Shown here: positions 1-9,766 of the stretch, piece after piece
Numbering within the stretch: the stretch's first letter is position 1
Layout of the letters: every line of letters begins with the position of its first letter
NCBI RefSeq assembly: GCF_905404315.1
Contig: NC_066280.1
Coordinates: forward strand, 13,835,001 to 13,899,000
DNA from: Leptidea sinapis
Taxonomy: Eukaryota; Arthropoda; Insecta; Lepidoptera; Pieridae
Direction: 5' to 3'
DNA length: 64,000 nt
Made by a program: the position numbers and the translations under genes
The notes under the pieces: model-generated
Database searches by the model: none
Told to the model about the DNA's origin: nothing
What the model saw: only the letters and a program-made list of their open reading frames with translations

Positions 1-419
1 GAACGAGAGGAGATTCGCGGTGTTATAAATTTAATTAGATTTAACAAGGATGCTGAGTCAAGCTTACTGTTAATAATTTTAAATAGAAATATTTGATCGA
101 TATAATTTCTTCTGTTAATTAGTGGGGATATTCTGTACCTTTGTAACGCATATATGTATGGATATATACATATTTATTTATTTATAATCGGTTATAAAAT
201 GCTCACAGAATACCTTTATTTATTTATGGTGTATGTGGATGATACAGCTACTGTACTCAATATCTTTTGCATTGACGTTTGAACACTCAAATAATTTAGA
301 CACACGTCTATTGCATCATTTTAAAATTTACATATTATATTGTAATTTGAAATTATTTGTAAATCGATGTACTTAAATGTAAATCTTGATATAAAAGAGT
401 GGCAATGATTTTCTTACTA
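1..419. other. AT-rich intron sequence of U2SURP
   Basis: This stretch lies upstream of the first recognisable U2SURP exon. It is AT-rich, has many stop codons in all frames, and shows no exon, tRNA or transposon motif that I recognise. Confidence 0.4.
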
Positions 420-557
420 TTTCTTCTCATTAGCTCAACGCCCTTTACGAAGTAGCGGTAGATTCAATAAGATAAATATTTTATTTATTATTTTGACATT
501 CATAAGTGTTATTTCCGTGACCTACGTGAATAAACTGATTTTGATTTGATTTGATTG
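420..557 (+). repeat. 3' end of a non-LTR retrotransposon with TTGAT-type tail
   Basis: The segment ends in a short (TTGAT)n-like run at about 540-557, after a conserved-looking stretch containing CGTGACCTACGTGAATAAA. Simple A/T-rich tails of this kind are usual at the 3' ends of CR1/jockey-like LINEs in Lepidoptera. No coding part is left, so the class is inferred from the tail alone. Confidence 0.4.
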
Positions 558-584
558 GAATATATTTAATACAATATACTTACT

Positions 585-690
585 TAAACATACATAAATA
601 TATATAAACATCCACGACTCGGAAACAAGCATTCATATTTATCATATAAATGCTTGCACCCACCGGGATTCGACCCCGGGACCTCTAGCT
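585..690 (-). repeat. tRNA-derived SINE fragment
   Basis: On the - strand the segment holds a T-arm/B-box-like block (GGGTCGAATCCCGGTGGG) at about 655-680, preceded by GGTCCC. This resembles the B box of a tRNA-derived SINE. The rest of a tRNA fold is missing, so it is not a tRNA gene. It ends about 30 bp before the acceptor of the exon at 723. Confidence 0.4.
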
Positions 691-722
691 TGGAATAATA
701 ATAAGTTGCACCTGATTCGCAG

Positions 723-936
723 GAGGATAAGGACGCGGACACGGCGGACCAGGAGGCAGCCGTAGACGATGACGCGGAGGAGGGCGGCGCCTCGCCCGCG
801 GGCTCGAGCGGCTCGGAGGGGGCGTGGTCCGCGGGCGGCGCGGGCCCGCTGGACGGCGCGGCGCTGCGGCGCCTGGCCTCGCAGCGGACGGGGGCGGGGG
901 CGGGGGCGGCCGACACGGACATCGACGGCGTGCCCG
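723..936 (+). CDS. U2SURP: U2SURP (SR140), internal exon: acidic region ending in a DIDGVP motif
   Basis: First of five exons here that encode the C-terminal part of U2SURP, a nuclear U2 snRNP-associated protein acting in branch-site recognition. The exon follows the acceptor ...TTCGCAG and reads EDKDADTADQEAAVDDD..., a Glu/Asp-rich stretch, then ...LRRLASQRTGAGAGAADTDIDGVP. D-I/L-DGVP motifs just before the cwf21 domain are a family trait. It ends in phase 1 at a GTCAGT donor, and G joins TG of the exon at 3238 to give DIDGVP-VDEDIDGVPLEG. RRM, SURP and CID domains would lie upstream of the window. The last 126 bp plus the donor seed the tandem array that follows, so this first donor is the one that gives an intact protein. 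It reads into a TGA six bases past the donor if the intron is kept. Confidence 0.85.
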
Positions 937-2182
937 GTCAGTGATACTGTCATGTCAGTACATGTGGAGCAGGGCCTCGCTCGGAGGGGGCGTGGTCCGC
1001 GGGCGGCGCGGGCCCGCTGGACGGCGCGGCGCTGCGGCGCCTGGCCTCGCAGCGGACGGGGGCGGGGGCGGGGGCGGCCGACACGGACATCGACGGCGTG
1101 CCCGGTCAGTGATACTGTCATGTCAGTACATGTGGAGCAGGGCCTCGCTCGGAGGGGGCGTGGTCCGCGGGCGGCGCGGGCCCGCTGGACGGCGCGGCGC
1201 TGCGGCGCCTGGCCTCGCAGCGGACGGGGGCGGGGGCGGGGGCGGCCGACACGGACATCGACGGCGTGCCCGGTCAGTGATACTGTCATGTCAGTACATG
1301 TGGAGCAGGGCCTCGCTCGGAGGGGGCGTGGTCCGCGGGCGGCGCGGGCCCGCTGGACGGCGCGGCGCTGCGGCGCCTGGCCTCGCAGCGGACGGGGGCG
1401 GGGGCGGGGGCGGCCGACACGGACATCGACGGCGGGCCCGGTCAGTGATACTGTCATGTCAGTACATGTGGAGCAGGGCCTCGCTCGGAGGGGGCGTGGT
1501 CCGCGGGCGGCGCGGGCCCGCTGGACGGCGCGGCGCTGCGGCGCCTGGCCTCGCAGCGGACGGGGGCGGGGGCGGCCGACACGGACATCGACGGCGTGCC
1601 CGGTCAGTGATACTGTCATGTCAGTACATGTGGAGCAGGGCCTCGCTCGGAGGGGGCGTGGTCCGCGGGCGGCGCGGGCCCGCTGGACGGCGCGGCGCTG
1701 CGGCGCCTGGCCTCGCAGCGGACGGGGGCGGGGGCGGGGGCGGCCGACACGGACATCGACGGCGTGCCCGGTCAGTGATACTGTCATGTCAGTACATGTG
1801 GAGCAGGGCCTCGCTCGGAGGGGGCGTGGTCCGCGGGCGGCGCGGGCCCGCTGGACGGCGCGGCGCTGCGGCGCCTGGCCTCGCAGCGGACGGGGGCGGG
1901 GGCGGCCGACACGGACATCGACGGCGTGCCCGGTCAGTGATACTGTCATGTCAGTACATGTGGAGCAGGGCCTCGCTCGGAGGGGGCGTGGTCCGCGGGC
2001 GGCGCGGGCCCGCTGGACGGCGCGGCGCTGCGGCGCCTGGCCTCGCAGCGGACGGGGGCGGGGGCGGGGGCGGCCGACACGGACATCGACGGCGTGCCCG
2101 GTCAGTGATACTGTCATGTCAGTACATGTGGAGCAGGGCCTCGCTCGGAGGGGGCGTGGTCCGCGGGCGGCGCGGGCCCGCT
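811..2182 (+). repeat. Exon-end/splice-donor tandem array 1 (168-bp unit)
   Basis: About 8.2 head-to-tail copies. Each unit is the last 126 bp of the U2SURP exon (from GCTCGGAGGGG), its 5' splice site and 42 bp of intron. Donors (GTCAGTGATA) start at 937, 1105, 1273, 1441, 1603, 1771, 1933 and 2101, giving spacings of 168,168,168,162,168,162,168. The 162-bp units lack one GGGGGC hexamer. The fourth unit has a G for T substitution near 1434. Both lengths divide by 3, which is why frames without TGA stay open for about 500 codons on both strands; these frames are not genes. The last copy is cut at 2182 by a retroelement fragment. Confidence 0.95.
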
Positions 2183-2423
2183 CTGAATCCCGGAAACACG
2201 AGCTTTCTGAATCTTTTCCGGCTGCTCCGGATAGCTTATTTGGCTTCGTCTTTGTTATTCTCAGTTTCGAGTCTGTTTCCGTGGGCGTTATGGTTTCCTT
2301 AACGGTTGCCAACTCGCCTGGGATTAGCCTTTCGGTCTGAGTTAAGTTTTCGGTTACTTTGGGGGCGTCTAGCTGCTCACCCTCGGGTTCCGAGATAGAT
2401 AGGTTTGCAGTTATATTGGTCAA
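2183..2423 (-). pseudogene. Fragment of a retroelement ORF1/gag-like protein
   Basis: The - strand is open from a Met at 2423 for about 80 residues (MTNITANLSISEPEG..., ...KPNKLSGAAGKDSES...). It is rich in Glu, Thr and Lys and then runs out into the tandem array. The NKLSGAA stretch resembles linker motifs in ORF1/gag proteins of arthropod retroelements, but this is a weak, remembered likeness. It abuts the array exactly, so it was probably inserted into the last repeat copy. The bases to about 2680 show no further recognisable coding. Confidence 0.35.
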
Positions 2424-2679
2424 AATTGAGTTTAGTAAATTTTGTTCCCACGATTAGCTAGGAAAATAAAGGTCACAAAGTAGCAGAGCCGCGCTTACTG
2501 GCAAAAAGGGCATAAAATAACACTCAAAGGTGTCTAGGTATCGGATGTATACCGTAAAAGGCTGAGCTCTCCCATAGACACGCAGCCCTCGTCTTGGTAC
2601 GACTCACAATTTGGCTTGGATTCCCTCCTCCTTTATCTGGGCTTGGGACCGGCACCATACTAGTCTTTTGATATAGGGG

Positions 2680-2746
2680 AGGATATGGAGGCGGAGTTCA
2701 GTGATACTGTTGTCAGTTAACGGATGTGCAGCAGAGCTCAGTTACC
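2680..2746 (+). repeat. Decayed copy of the array 1 unit
   Basis: GATATGGAGGCGGAG then TTCAGTGATACTGT, TGTCAGT and ATGTGCAGCAG align in order with the exon end, donor and intron start of array 1, with substitutions and small indels. It lies about 500 bp beyond the last intact copy, past the retroelement fragment. It appears to be the older or original intron flank. Confidence 0.55.
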
Positions 2747-3127
2747 AGTACTGCACCCTAACCTATTACGTCATCACGATCAAGTGCCGGCGCTCTAGTA
2801 AATACTCGAATTATGTTTACGAATTTATTATAATCGATCTCACGGATTTATGATTTGAATTTATTAATTATGTAACAATAAATCATTCTTTAACTATGTT
2901 TCTTTATAGTTTAAAAAACGAAAACCGGAGTTTTAATGGAGCCGAGTTTAAACAGCCGTATACCACGCAACACGCTGGCATTTTTAAAAAGATCGCGAAA
3001 ACAAATAACGCGACACTCTCTACTACAAGAACGCGAAAACCGCTTATGGGCCTCGTAGATGCGCATGTTTGTGTGAGTGTGTCATTTTGAAAGTTTGTAG
3101 GTGGGTTTCGGTACTGGGACATGTATA
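2747..3127. other. U2SURP intron; possible THAP-like fragment on the - strand
   Basis: This is mostly AT-rich intron. The - strand at about 2904-2978 encodes MPACCVVYGC followed by an unrelated hydrophobic run. M-x-x-C-x-x-x-x-C is how THAP zinc fingers of P-like transposases often begin. The stretch is too short to be sure. Confidence 0.2.
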
Positions 3128-3205
3128 CTGTGTTTGAACGGTTGGTTTAGTTGAAGAGCGCCCAGACGTGGCGGGTTCGAGTGCCGGATCGGTCATAAAT
3201 TTTAG
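3128..3205 (+). repeat. tRNA-derived SINE head
   Basis: GGTTTAGTTGAAGAGC (A-box-like) is followed about 15 bp later by GCGGGTTCGAGTGCCGG (B-box-like), the spacing and order of a tRNA-type pol III promoter. It ends about 30 bp before the acceptor of the U2SURP exon at 3238. It does not fold as a full tRNA. Confidence 0.45.
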
Positions 3206-3237
3206 TTAAAATATAACCTTTGTTATATTTTTCGCAG

Positions 3238-3403
3238 TGGACGAAGACATCGACGGCGTCCCGCTGGAAGGCGAGGCGGACTGTCCGGGTGACTCGGGTC
3301 CTGTCGAGCCCGTAGTTGCCGGGTTCATCCCGTCGCGGTGGGAGAGCGTCGACCCCGCGCCGGCCGCTGACGACCACGTCACCGACACTCCCCGCGCCGA
3401 CAA
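3238..3403 (+). CDS. U2SURP: U2SURP exon: second DIDGVP motif and SRWE segment
   Basis: The acceptor is ...TTTTTCGCAG at 3237. With the preceding phase-1 G the exon reads VDEDIDGVPLEGEADCPG..., then VVAGFIPSRWESVDPAPAADDHVTDTPRAD. Human U2SURP has a matching order of D-L-DGVPLD followed by an APSKWEAVDE segment, so PSRWESVD is a clear orthology mark. The donor is AA|GTGAGT, leaving phase 2. The open reading frames on the opposite strand here are shadows. Confidence 0.9.
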
Positions 3404-4301
3404 GTGAGTTGGCGGTGTCTGTGCCCAGTACCAGCGGGAATGATCAGCTCTGATGTTGGTCCCTTAAAACCGTGCGCGCGTTTATACCACATGAGTAAAT
3501 AAACGGTACAGAGACTAAGCTTCTTAAGAGAGGGAAAAAGTGTGATCTATTTTGGTAGGGCTGTTACAAAAAGTTGAGAGAAATTAAACAAAACATATTT
3601 CTATTAGTTTTTTTAATGTGGACCCTCACCCATGCCGCGGATTATATAGTACCTAGTGCAACTATTTTGCTTGGTTGCATGAAGATTTGTCTATGTACCG
3701 TATAAATTATGTACTTATACGGTTCAGACTAGCGTGTGTGAGTGGCCAAGACAAAGGTAATTGAGAGGGCTTCTGTGTATTATTTATTGTTTTTAATTCC
3801 TCGGCACTTGAGAAATAATTTTGGCGTTGAACATTGTTTAATTCATAAATTAAAGCCGATTTCACTCTGCTGCATACCTAGGTGGACAAGCTAATTAAAA
3901 TAAGATTCAGACTTGTATGGGGTAAACGGCTAATGTCCATCTTTATATAACATTTACTATGACATTACTCATTGCCTAATAAAATACTTTGGTTTCAGAA
4001 CCCTTCGTAGAAGACATATTGTGTAATAATAATAGCCTTTATTGCTATACAAGTTTTCCACACCCACACACAATGCACCCTCTACTACAAAAAGGTTTTA
4101 TATAATATAATGAAACGATTTATTGTTAACTAATATTTATTGATTATATTTAAATAGAAAAATTTATAAGTAAAACAATATATAGTACTTACATCATAAC
4201 TTTATAAATCCACAAGTTATATAATATCTAAATACAAGATGTATCTACTATCATTTTTTTCAAAAAAAAAAATTCAACCCTAAAACTTATATAATACTAG
4301 C
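3404..4301. other. U2SURP intron, AT-rich
   Basis: No exon is seen. A LINE-tail-like block (AATAATAATAGCC at about 4026) suggests the end of an old retrotransposon near 4021-4090. The remainder shows nothing recognisable. Confidence 0.35.
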
Positions 4302-4456
4302 TGACCTGGCAAACGTTGTTTTGCCATATAAAATATATATGTAAACCTTCCTTGAGCTTCTATGAATCTCTTTAAAAAGATTTCATTCAGATCTGTCGAA
4401 TAGTTTAGGAGTTATTAGGGAACATACTATCAATCATTCTCTTTTATATATATAGA
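4302..4456 (+). repeat. Truncated copy of the CTAGCTGACCCGGCAAACG interspersed repeat
   Basis: Begins CTAGCTGACCTGGCAAACGT and then TTTTGCC, the same leading sequence as at 42565 and, reversed, at about 50655. Members of this family are common lepidopteran repeats, probably tails of RTE-like elements. This copy is short and ends near ATATATATAGATG. Confidence 0.6.
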
Positions 4457-4502
4457 TGACAATATTTTAAATTCTCTCAATATAATTTGGCAACCAGTTT
4501 GT

Positions 4503-4660
4503 TTAACAGTTTGTAACATTGGACACATGCCTCTCCTCCTCTAGCATCTTCCACTTCTTTCTATGTCGAGACACACGTTGCCACAACCGGCCAGCTATGC
4601 TACGTATATCGTCGTTCCATCTTTTAAACTGTCTTCCTCTTCTTCTTTTCGTTAAGTGGT
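4503..4660 (-). pseudogene. C-terminal remnant of an RTE-like LINE ORF
   Basis: Translated on the - strand it gives KRRRGRQFKRWNDDI, RSIAGRLWQRVSRHRKKW and KMLEEERHVSNVTNC before a stop at 4503-4505. The order RG-R-x(4)-RW-DDI...W-x(7)-R-x(3)-W is the usual C-terminus of lepidopteran RTE-like ORFs. The rest of the element is missing. Confidence 0.6.
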
Positions 4661-5019
4661 ATGAATTGTGTCACTATTTTTGTTAATTTGTTTCCTTCAT
4701 CTCTATAGATGTGTTCTATCCATTTCGATTTTTTTTTGTCAAGAAGACAAGGCCGTTTTCAAGAACGTTTTTCTAGTTACGGATATATTGCTATCACCGT
4801 TTAATGACAAGATCTTATCTATCCATAGTTATGTTCAATATAGTTATAGTCCAATGCTATCTGTCGATAGGTTATTGAAATGTAAGTGAGCGTAAAAGGA
4901 TAGATTTGCCAATCTCTAGTAATTAATTTGTTGTTTTTAAAGTGATAACAACCACTTCTAGGATTAATGCATAAATAAAATTTGAAAAACAAAATTTGAA
5001 AAACAAATTTGTATGAGCG

Positions 5020-5095
5020 ATGCCGGTCTGAACCCACGACCTCCGGCGTTCCGTGCCGGTGCTCTAACCAACTGACCCAAGCGTTCGAGTGACAT
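5020..5095 (-). repeat. tRNA-like SINE head
   Basis: On the - strand GGTCAGTTGGTTAGAGCACC is an A-box/D-arm-like block and GGTCGTGGGTTCAGACC is a B-box/T-arm-like block about 25 bp downstream, with an anticodon-stem-like CCGGCACGGAACGCCGG between. The A and B boxes are better kept than in the other SINE pieces. The acceptor stem does not pair and a SINE-like body follows, so I do not call a functional tRNA. Confidence 0.5.
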
Positions 5096-5384
5096 ATCGT
5101 TATAAAATTTTATATGGTTTGTTCAACTCTCAGGTTGTGGCTTCATCTACAGGATCTACTTTACAGTTGATAACTTGCTCAACCCCAATCTTTGCGTGTT
5201 AGGAAATTGACTTAAGATGTCGCTCTTGTAAATCTAAATAATTTGTTATGTTTTAAAGTGATAGTGAAAGTCAATTTCCTGATATGCAAATATTGGGGTT
5301 GACCAGGTTATTTTTTTGTGTACCGTGTGATAGACGGGTTATTGTATACCGGCCGTTATAGTATATGTTTGAAACATTTGACAG

Positions 5385-5583
5385 CGTGGAATCTCCCCGG
5401 GAGGAAAGCGCGACGAGTCGGTCCCGCGCCGACGAACAGCGGCTGTCGCGAGACACGTTACGTGAGATCGAGGTCCGCGTGCTCAAGTACGCCGACGAGC
5501 TGGAGAGTGGCTCGCGAGCGGCGCGACCGCCGCTGACACACGCGCAGCAGTTACAGCACTACCGCCGCAAGATGATCAGGAAG
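5385..5583 (+). CDS. U2SURP: U2SURP exon: cwf21 domain
   Basis: The acceptor is ...CATTTGACAG at 5384. In frame with the previous exon (AA+C) it reads VESPREESATSRSRADEQRL, then SRDTLREIEVRVLKYADELE, SGSRAARPPLTHAQQLQHYR and RKMIRK. LREIE-x-x-V-x-K-x-x-DELESG followed by Q-x-x-HYR-x-K is the cwf21 domain shared by SR140 and SRm300/Cwf21, a helical module that contacts the Prp8 region of the spliceosome. It ends in phase 0 at AAG|GTACAG. A fold-back repeat begins only 14 bp into the next intron. Confidence 0.95.
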
Positions 5584-5596
5584 GTACAGAACAATG

Positions 5597-6425
5597 TTTA
5601 AATAAAACACATTTAAAGGATTAAAACGCGTGTGATTGTAACTGTTTTTAACCGACTTCAAAAAGAAGGAGGTTCTCTATTCGATCGGTATTTTTTTATG
5701 TATGGACACCGATTACTCTGAGATTTATGATCCGATTTACGTTATTCTTTAGTTCGGTACAGAATAGATGCCGTTTGGTCCCATAAAAATTTTACATAGT
5801 TTGGCCCAGTAGTTTTCATTTTATGAACATTTTTTATGAAAAATTTTGTCTACCTCGATGATGTAATTGTTTTTTGTGTACGGCTTTTGTAGGAGTTTTC
5901 ATTCAGGTGATTATATTTTTTTCATTATTAACTGACACTAAAAATTAAAAAATAAAACTACGTTTAAAAATACCAACTTCAAAAACTGAAAAGTATCAAA
6001 TAACTAAAAAAATTAAATAATACACCTCTTCTGCAAACCGATATGAATACGATTTAAAACTTATCAATAGGTAGCACATATATTAGGTTTGAATAAGAGG
6101 ATAGAAGGCAGATAGTTAAATTTTTAATTATTTGATACTTTTCAGTTTTTGAAGTCGGGTTTTTTAAACGTAGTTTTTTTTATTAGGTTTTTGCGTAAAA
6201 GTTACATTTTTATTTTAGTCAACCCGACGTTGTCAAAGATAGTTGTCGTAGTTGTCATTATGAAGTTTTGCGCCATTTATTAGGATCTGCATTCCCCCAA
6301 AAAACGAGATTTGGAGAGGTTTTGAAACGTCGGGTTAACTAAAATATAAATGTAACTTTTACGCGTAAATCTAATGTAAAAACAATTACAATCACACGCG
6401 ATTTAATCCTTTAATAAGTGTTTTA
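5597..6425. mobile_element. Non-autonomous element with about 45-bp terminal inverted repeats
   Basis: The left end (AATAAAACACATTTAAAGG, then ATTAAAACGCGTGTGATTG) is matched in inverse orientation at about 6378-6425 (CAATCACACGCGATTTAAT, then CCTTTAATAAGTGTTTTATT) with a few mismatches. About 830 bp lie between, including the widespread AACCGACTTCAAAAAG motif at 5649 and a partial inner inverted repeat near 6120. No coding capacity is visible. It sits immediately after a U2SURP splice donor. Confidence 0.6.
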
Positions 6426-6744
6426 TTTAAATGTGTAACACTCGAGTTAATCAAAGTAAATTTTATAGAGAACAATGCTTTACTAAGATTGAACTTGGCT
6501 CAAATTGCTTTAAACGGAATTTCTTTTTACGCGCTTTTTATTAGTTTCACCTGTATGTATGTTTTTTGTAGCTGAATCATTTGGCGCGATATTGATCCAT
6601 TTTAAATGGACAGATTTCGTTTAAATTTCGTAGATTTATCGAGGACCGGTGACTATACATTAATTTGATGTAATTATTCCATTAATTAGAATTGATGTCA
6701 GTTCAAACACTATTAGCGCTTCGGAAACGAATGGCTTTATTTTT

Positions 6745-7005
6745 TAAATACGACGACGGGACGAGGTCAGCAGCACGTTCAGCTGATGGTAATCGATACG
6801 CCCTGTTCCTCACAATGTAGTGCCGCTCGGGAGCATTGAGAAACCCAAAAATTTTGATCGGCACTACAACTGCGCTAGTCACCTTGAGACATAAGATGTC
6901 AAGTTTCATTTGCCCAGTAACTTCACTAGCTACAGTGTTCTTCAGACCGAAACACAGTAATGCTTACACATTACTGCTTCACGGCAGAAATAGCGTTACT
7001 GTATG
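6745..7005 (+). repeat. Helitron-like/SINE-like interspersed repeat, copy 1
   Basis: One of five copies in the window (also 8795-9090, 25562-25868 reversed, 41112-41368 reversed, 52396-52692). Landmarks are GACGAG...CAGCTGATGGTAAT, TAGTGCCGCTC...GCGGCACTACAACTGCGC (a short hairpin), ACATAAGATGT and TAATGCTTACACATTACTGC. No terminal inverted repeats or coding are seen. Class uncertain; a non-autonomous Helitron is one possibility. This copy is the most diverged. Confidence 0.65.
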
Positions 7006-7448
7006 CCACTTATTTATCTCAATCTCATATAAGCAGTCCGCGCGGCAGATGATATATTGATCGCTACACATCTTCCTCATCATCTCATCCTAATAAGTTA
7101 GTTATAAGAGTCATTCGTATTATGATTTGGGGATTAAAATGTACTTAAATCCTAGGATTTATTGTGCCCCCTGCTTGCGCTGGCGCGCCTACCCTCAACT
7201 CAAAAGCTAAGGAAGAGAATCGAGGCTATTAACTAGGAAACGTGTTACTTTGCCGAGATTTAAATTATATCCTCGAGACATTGCTTTTAAAAGGCGTGGG
7301 GACCCTCAGAGTTTAAGACACCTCAGCCTGATTCTGGCGGCTTCGCAGTAGAATCTGCAAAGCCGCTGAAGACCCCAGTACGTTAGAAGAGTTAATAAAT
7401 CAACTACTAACTCTCTTCCATCTTATTCCCCTACCCCTACCCCCGCAG

Positions 7449-7576
7449 GCCCTGCGCGAGTTGAAGGAGGCGGAGCAGGGGGAGGCGGCGTCCCCGCCCC
7501 CCGCGCCCGCCGACGACGTCACCTCCAGGAAGACCAAGAAGTCACTCTCGCCGGCGCACAAGAGATCCAGGCACAG
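7449..7576 (+). CDS. U2SURP: U2SURP exon: charged linker after the cwf21 domain
   Basis: The acceptor is ...CTACCCCCGCAG at 7448. It reads ALRELKEAEQGEAASPPPAP, then ADDVTSRKTKKSLSPAHKRS and RHR in phase with its neighbours, ending in phase 2 at AG|GTACGG. The residues are Lys/Arg/Ser-rich with SP sites, as expected between the cwf21 domain and the RS tail. Reading past the donor meets a stop at about 7652, so the frame beyond 7576 is intron. Confidence 0.85.
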
Positions 7577-8184
7577 GTACGGCACGGACTCGTGGCGAGA
7601 TGTCCACTTCCCTGACACATATACGAGGGGGACAATGGGTGCTGCGTGTGACTGAATCAACTGATTATAGTGTTGTGTTGCAATGAGAACCACAACCACG
7701 GTCTAGTAAATAATAAAGGATTCCGCGCCGTTATATTAGCAAGTGAAGCACCTTTATGCTAGTGTGTATGCGGCTACGGGGTATACTAGTTACACAATTT
7801 CTTCTCCCTTAAATAATCATATATCCACAAATACTTTTATAGTATTGTTTTTACACATTTTCATAACGCCCGACGGCATTTTTAAAATATTTCATTGCGA
7901 CGCAAACTGATTTGTCACAGACGATGGCGAATCTCATAATGGCGGCCGATTGGCTTGTAGTAGTGTAACTGTATGCGTAGGGCTGTGTATTTACACGTTT
8001 ACCGGATTGTTTTGGTGCCTCACTGTTAAGTAAGGTAGCACGGAGTCCTTATTTTTTTACTCGTCTGTGACCACAACATACGAATCACTAAAAATAATTA
8101 CTACAGTTATCACGACAGCCCTGTTCACGAATAAAGAAACGTTTGCGTATATGAACTATATAGCACCATAAACTAAGTATACTA

Positions 8185-8745
8185 CCGTAATAGACGAATC
8201 CTGTATGAAAGTGAGATAACTATCCTTACATAAAAACCTAGGTGTAGCAAGGAGACAGAAGATCAAGACCATGACACCATTTTGAAGTAATTTAGTGTCC
8301 ATTAGTCTCCTGTCAAATTGGACCGCGTTTTAGTTAAGGTGTTTTTATCGTTATCTTTCTGTGTTTTAACGGTAATTAAATAAGAAAATATAATAGTGTC
8401 GTGTTCTGTATTAGATTGTGTTGTTACATGTAGCAACAATTCAAGTAAAGAAACATTTCCATGGTAAATACTGATTCTTCAATATTACTTTCGTGATTCT
8501 TATTTTCGTAGAACACATTCACTTAAATGTTTTGTTTTACATTTTAAATACGCAGTAAACACTATATTCTTAAGATTTACGTAAAATCTGTTACAATACA
8601 ATATTATAATAGTCTAACACTATTAAAATATTGTATACGTGAATATTACGCCGTTTATCAATATTTATCGTAAGGATTGACCAAAAGCAAAATACTACAT
8701 ACTTCACTAACACATCTGTAAAACTAGCACACACACACCACATTA
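8185..8745 (+). repeat. Dispersed repeat R8, first copy
   Basis: Shares ordered blocks with 50181-51262: GTGAGATAACTATCCTTACA, TTAGTGTCCATTAGTCTCCTGT, TTTTTATCGTTAT, GTATTAGATTGTGTTG, AAATATTGTATACGTGAATA and CTTCACTAACACATCTGTAA. Non-coding. Class unknown. It is the uninterrupted copy of the two. Confidence 0.6.
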
Positions 8746-8794
8746 AATTTAGTTTCGCCGTAATGAGGAGTGTGTTTGTCTATTTTTTTAATGA

Positions 8795-9090
8795 TAATAA
8801 GGGGCGAGACGAGCAGGATGTTCAGGAAATGGTAATTGATACGTCCTGCCCATTACAATGCAGTGCCACTCGGGATTCTTCAAAAACCCAACAATTCTGA
8901 GCGGCACTACAACTGCGCTCGTCACCTCGAGACATAAGATGTTAAGTCTAATTTACCGAGTAATTTCACTAGCTACGGCGCCCTTCAGAATGAAACACAG
9001 TAATGCTTATACATTACTGCTTCACGGCAGAAATAAGTACCCATAATCTAGCCGGCACCCAGTTCAAAGGTACCTCCCACTAGTAAATTA
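8795..9090 (+). repeat. Helitron-like/SINE-like interspersed repeat, copy 2
   Basis: Nearly complete copy from GGGGCGAGACGAGCAGG to AAAGGTACCTCCCACTAGTAA, with GCAGTGCCACTCGGGATTC...GAGCGGCACTACAACTGCGC and the CTTATACATTACTGCTTCACGG block. Confidence 0.7.
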
Positions 9091-9515
9091 CGCTAGTATA
9101 TTAAGTTTATAGTATGACCATTGGATTTGAGTTCTAAATGATGCTGTCATTATTCTAAAATTTATGATAACCTTTTTTTGTGTCTATCAGTCTAAAACTT
9201 TTGGATGCATGCAGGCTGCACCTTTCAAATAATTTGCGTTTGAGGTATATTTAAAATTTGAAGCTTAAATGTTAAAAAAAGATCATAAAACCAAAAACTT
9301 TTCGAAAATGACGCATAAAATTATGTCAGATGCGCATAACAATCTACAAATGTTTTATACTATGTTACATTAACTATTTATTTATGAAAATTGAGTTATC
9401 CTGTTGCCGGCTGAGTGTACACTTTCCTCAAAGGATTATGGGGTTGTATGTGAGCAAGCTTGAGCGGTGTCGTTCACCGAACGTGGAAACAATTATTGTA
9501 CCATTGTCATTTCAG

Positions 9516-9699
9516 CGAGCGTAAGTCGAGGTCAAGATCCAGGGACAGAGAAAGAGAAAGAGAGAGGGAGCGAGATAGAGAACGTGAAAGGGAGAGGGAC
9601 AGAGAGAGGGAACGGGAGCGAGAGAGACGGCGTCGTTCACCCGCCACACCCCCCTCCCACCATCGGAAACACTCGAAACATTCTAAATATAAGTATTAA
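9516..9699 (+). CDS. U2SURP: U2SURP terminal exon: RS/RE tail and stop
   Basis: The acceptor is ...TGTCATTTCAG at 9515. AG+C restores Ser, then ERKSRSRSRDRERE... continues as about 35 residues of alternating Arg and Glu/Asp, followed by RRRRSPATPPSHHRKHSKHSKYKY and TAA at 9697-9699. RS/RE-rich tails ending in a basic HKKSKK-like stretch are normal for U2SURP and act in spliceosome contacts and nuclear localisation. The purine-rich tract is coding, not a simple repeat. The five exons total 891 bp, an exact multiple of 3. Confidence 0.9.
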
Positions 9700-9760
9700 T
9701 CCAGCTTTTGTATATTATTTATCTTGTCTACATCATTAGTATTAAGGCAGCCACAAAATG

Positions 9761-9766
9761 AATAAA
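9761..9766 (+). terminator. Candidate polyadenylation signal of U2SURP
   Basis: AATAAA lies 62 bp after the stop codon of U2SURP. It is the first canonical signal downstream, so a very short 3' UTR is predicted. Confidence 0.6.

Noticed and set aside
642..2423. Very long open frames (about 490-590 codons) on both strands across array 1
   Set aside because: They arise because the 168/162-bp GC-rich unit is a multiple of 3 and lacks stops in those frames. The frame matching U2SURP homology is a different one and stops after each donor.
5020..5095. Functional tRNA gene
   Set aside because: A and B boxes are present on the - strand but the acceptor stem does not pair and SINE-like sequence follows.
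723..9699. U2SURP exons as a pseudogene
   Set aside because: All five exons join in frame at good splice sites, total a multiple of 3, and keep family motifs to the stop codon.
9516..9739. Alternative frames in the AGAGAG-rich tract as separate genes
   Set aside because: The frame giving the RS/RE tail continues the U2SURP phase and ends in the expected basic C-terminus; the others are shadows.
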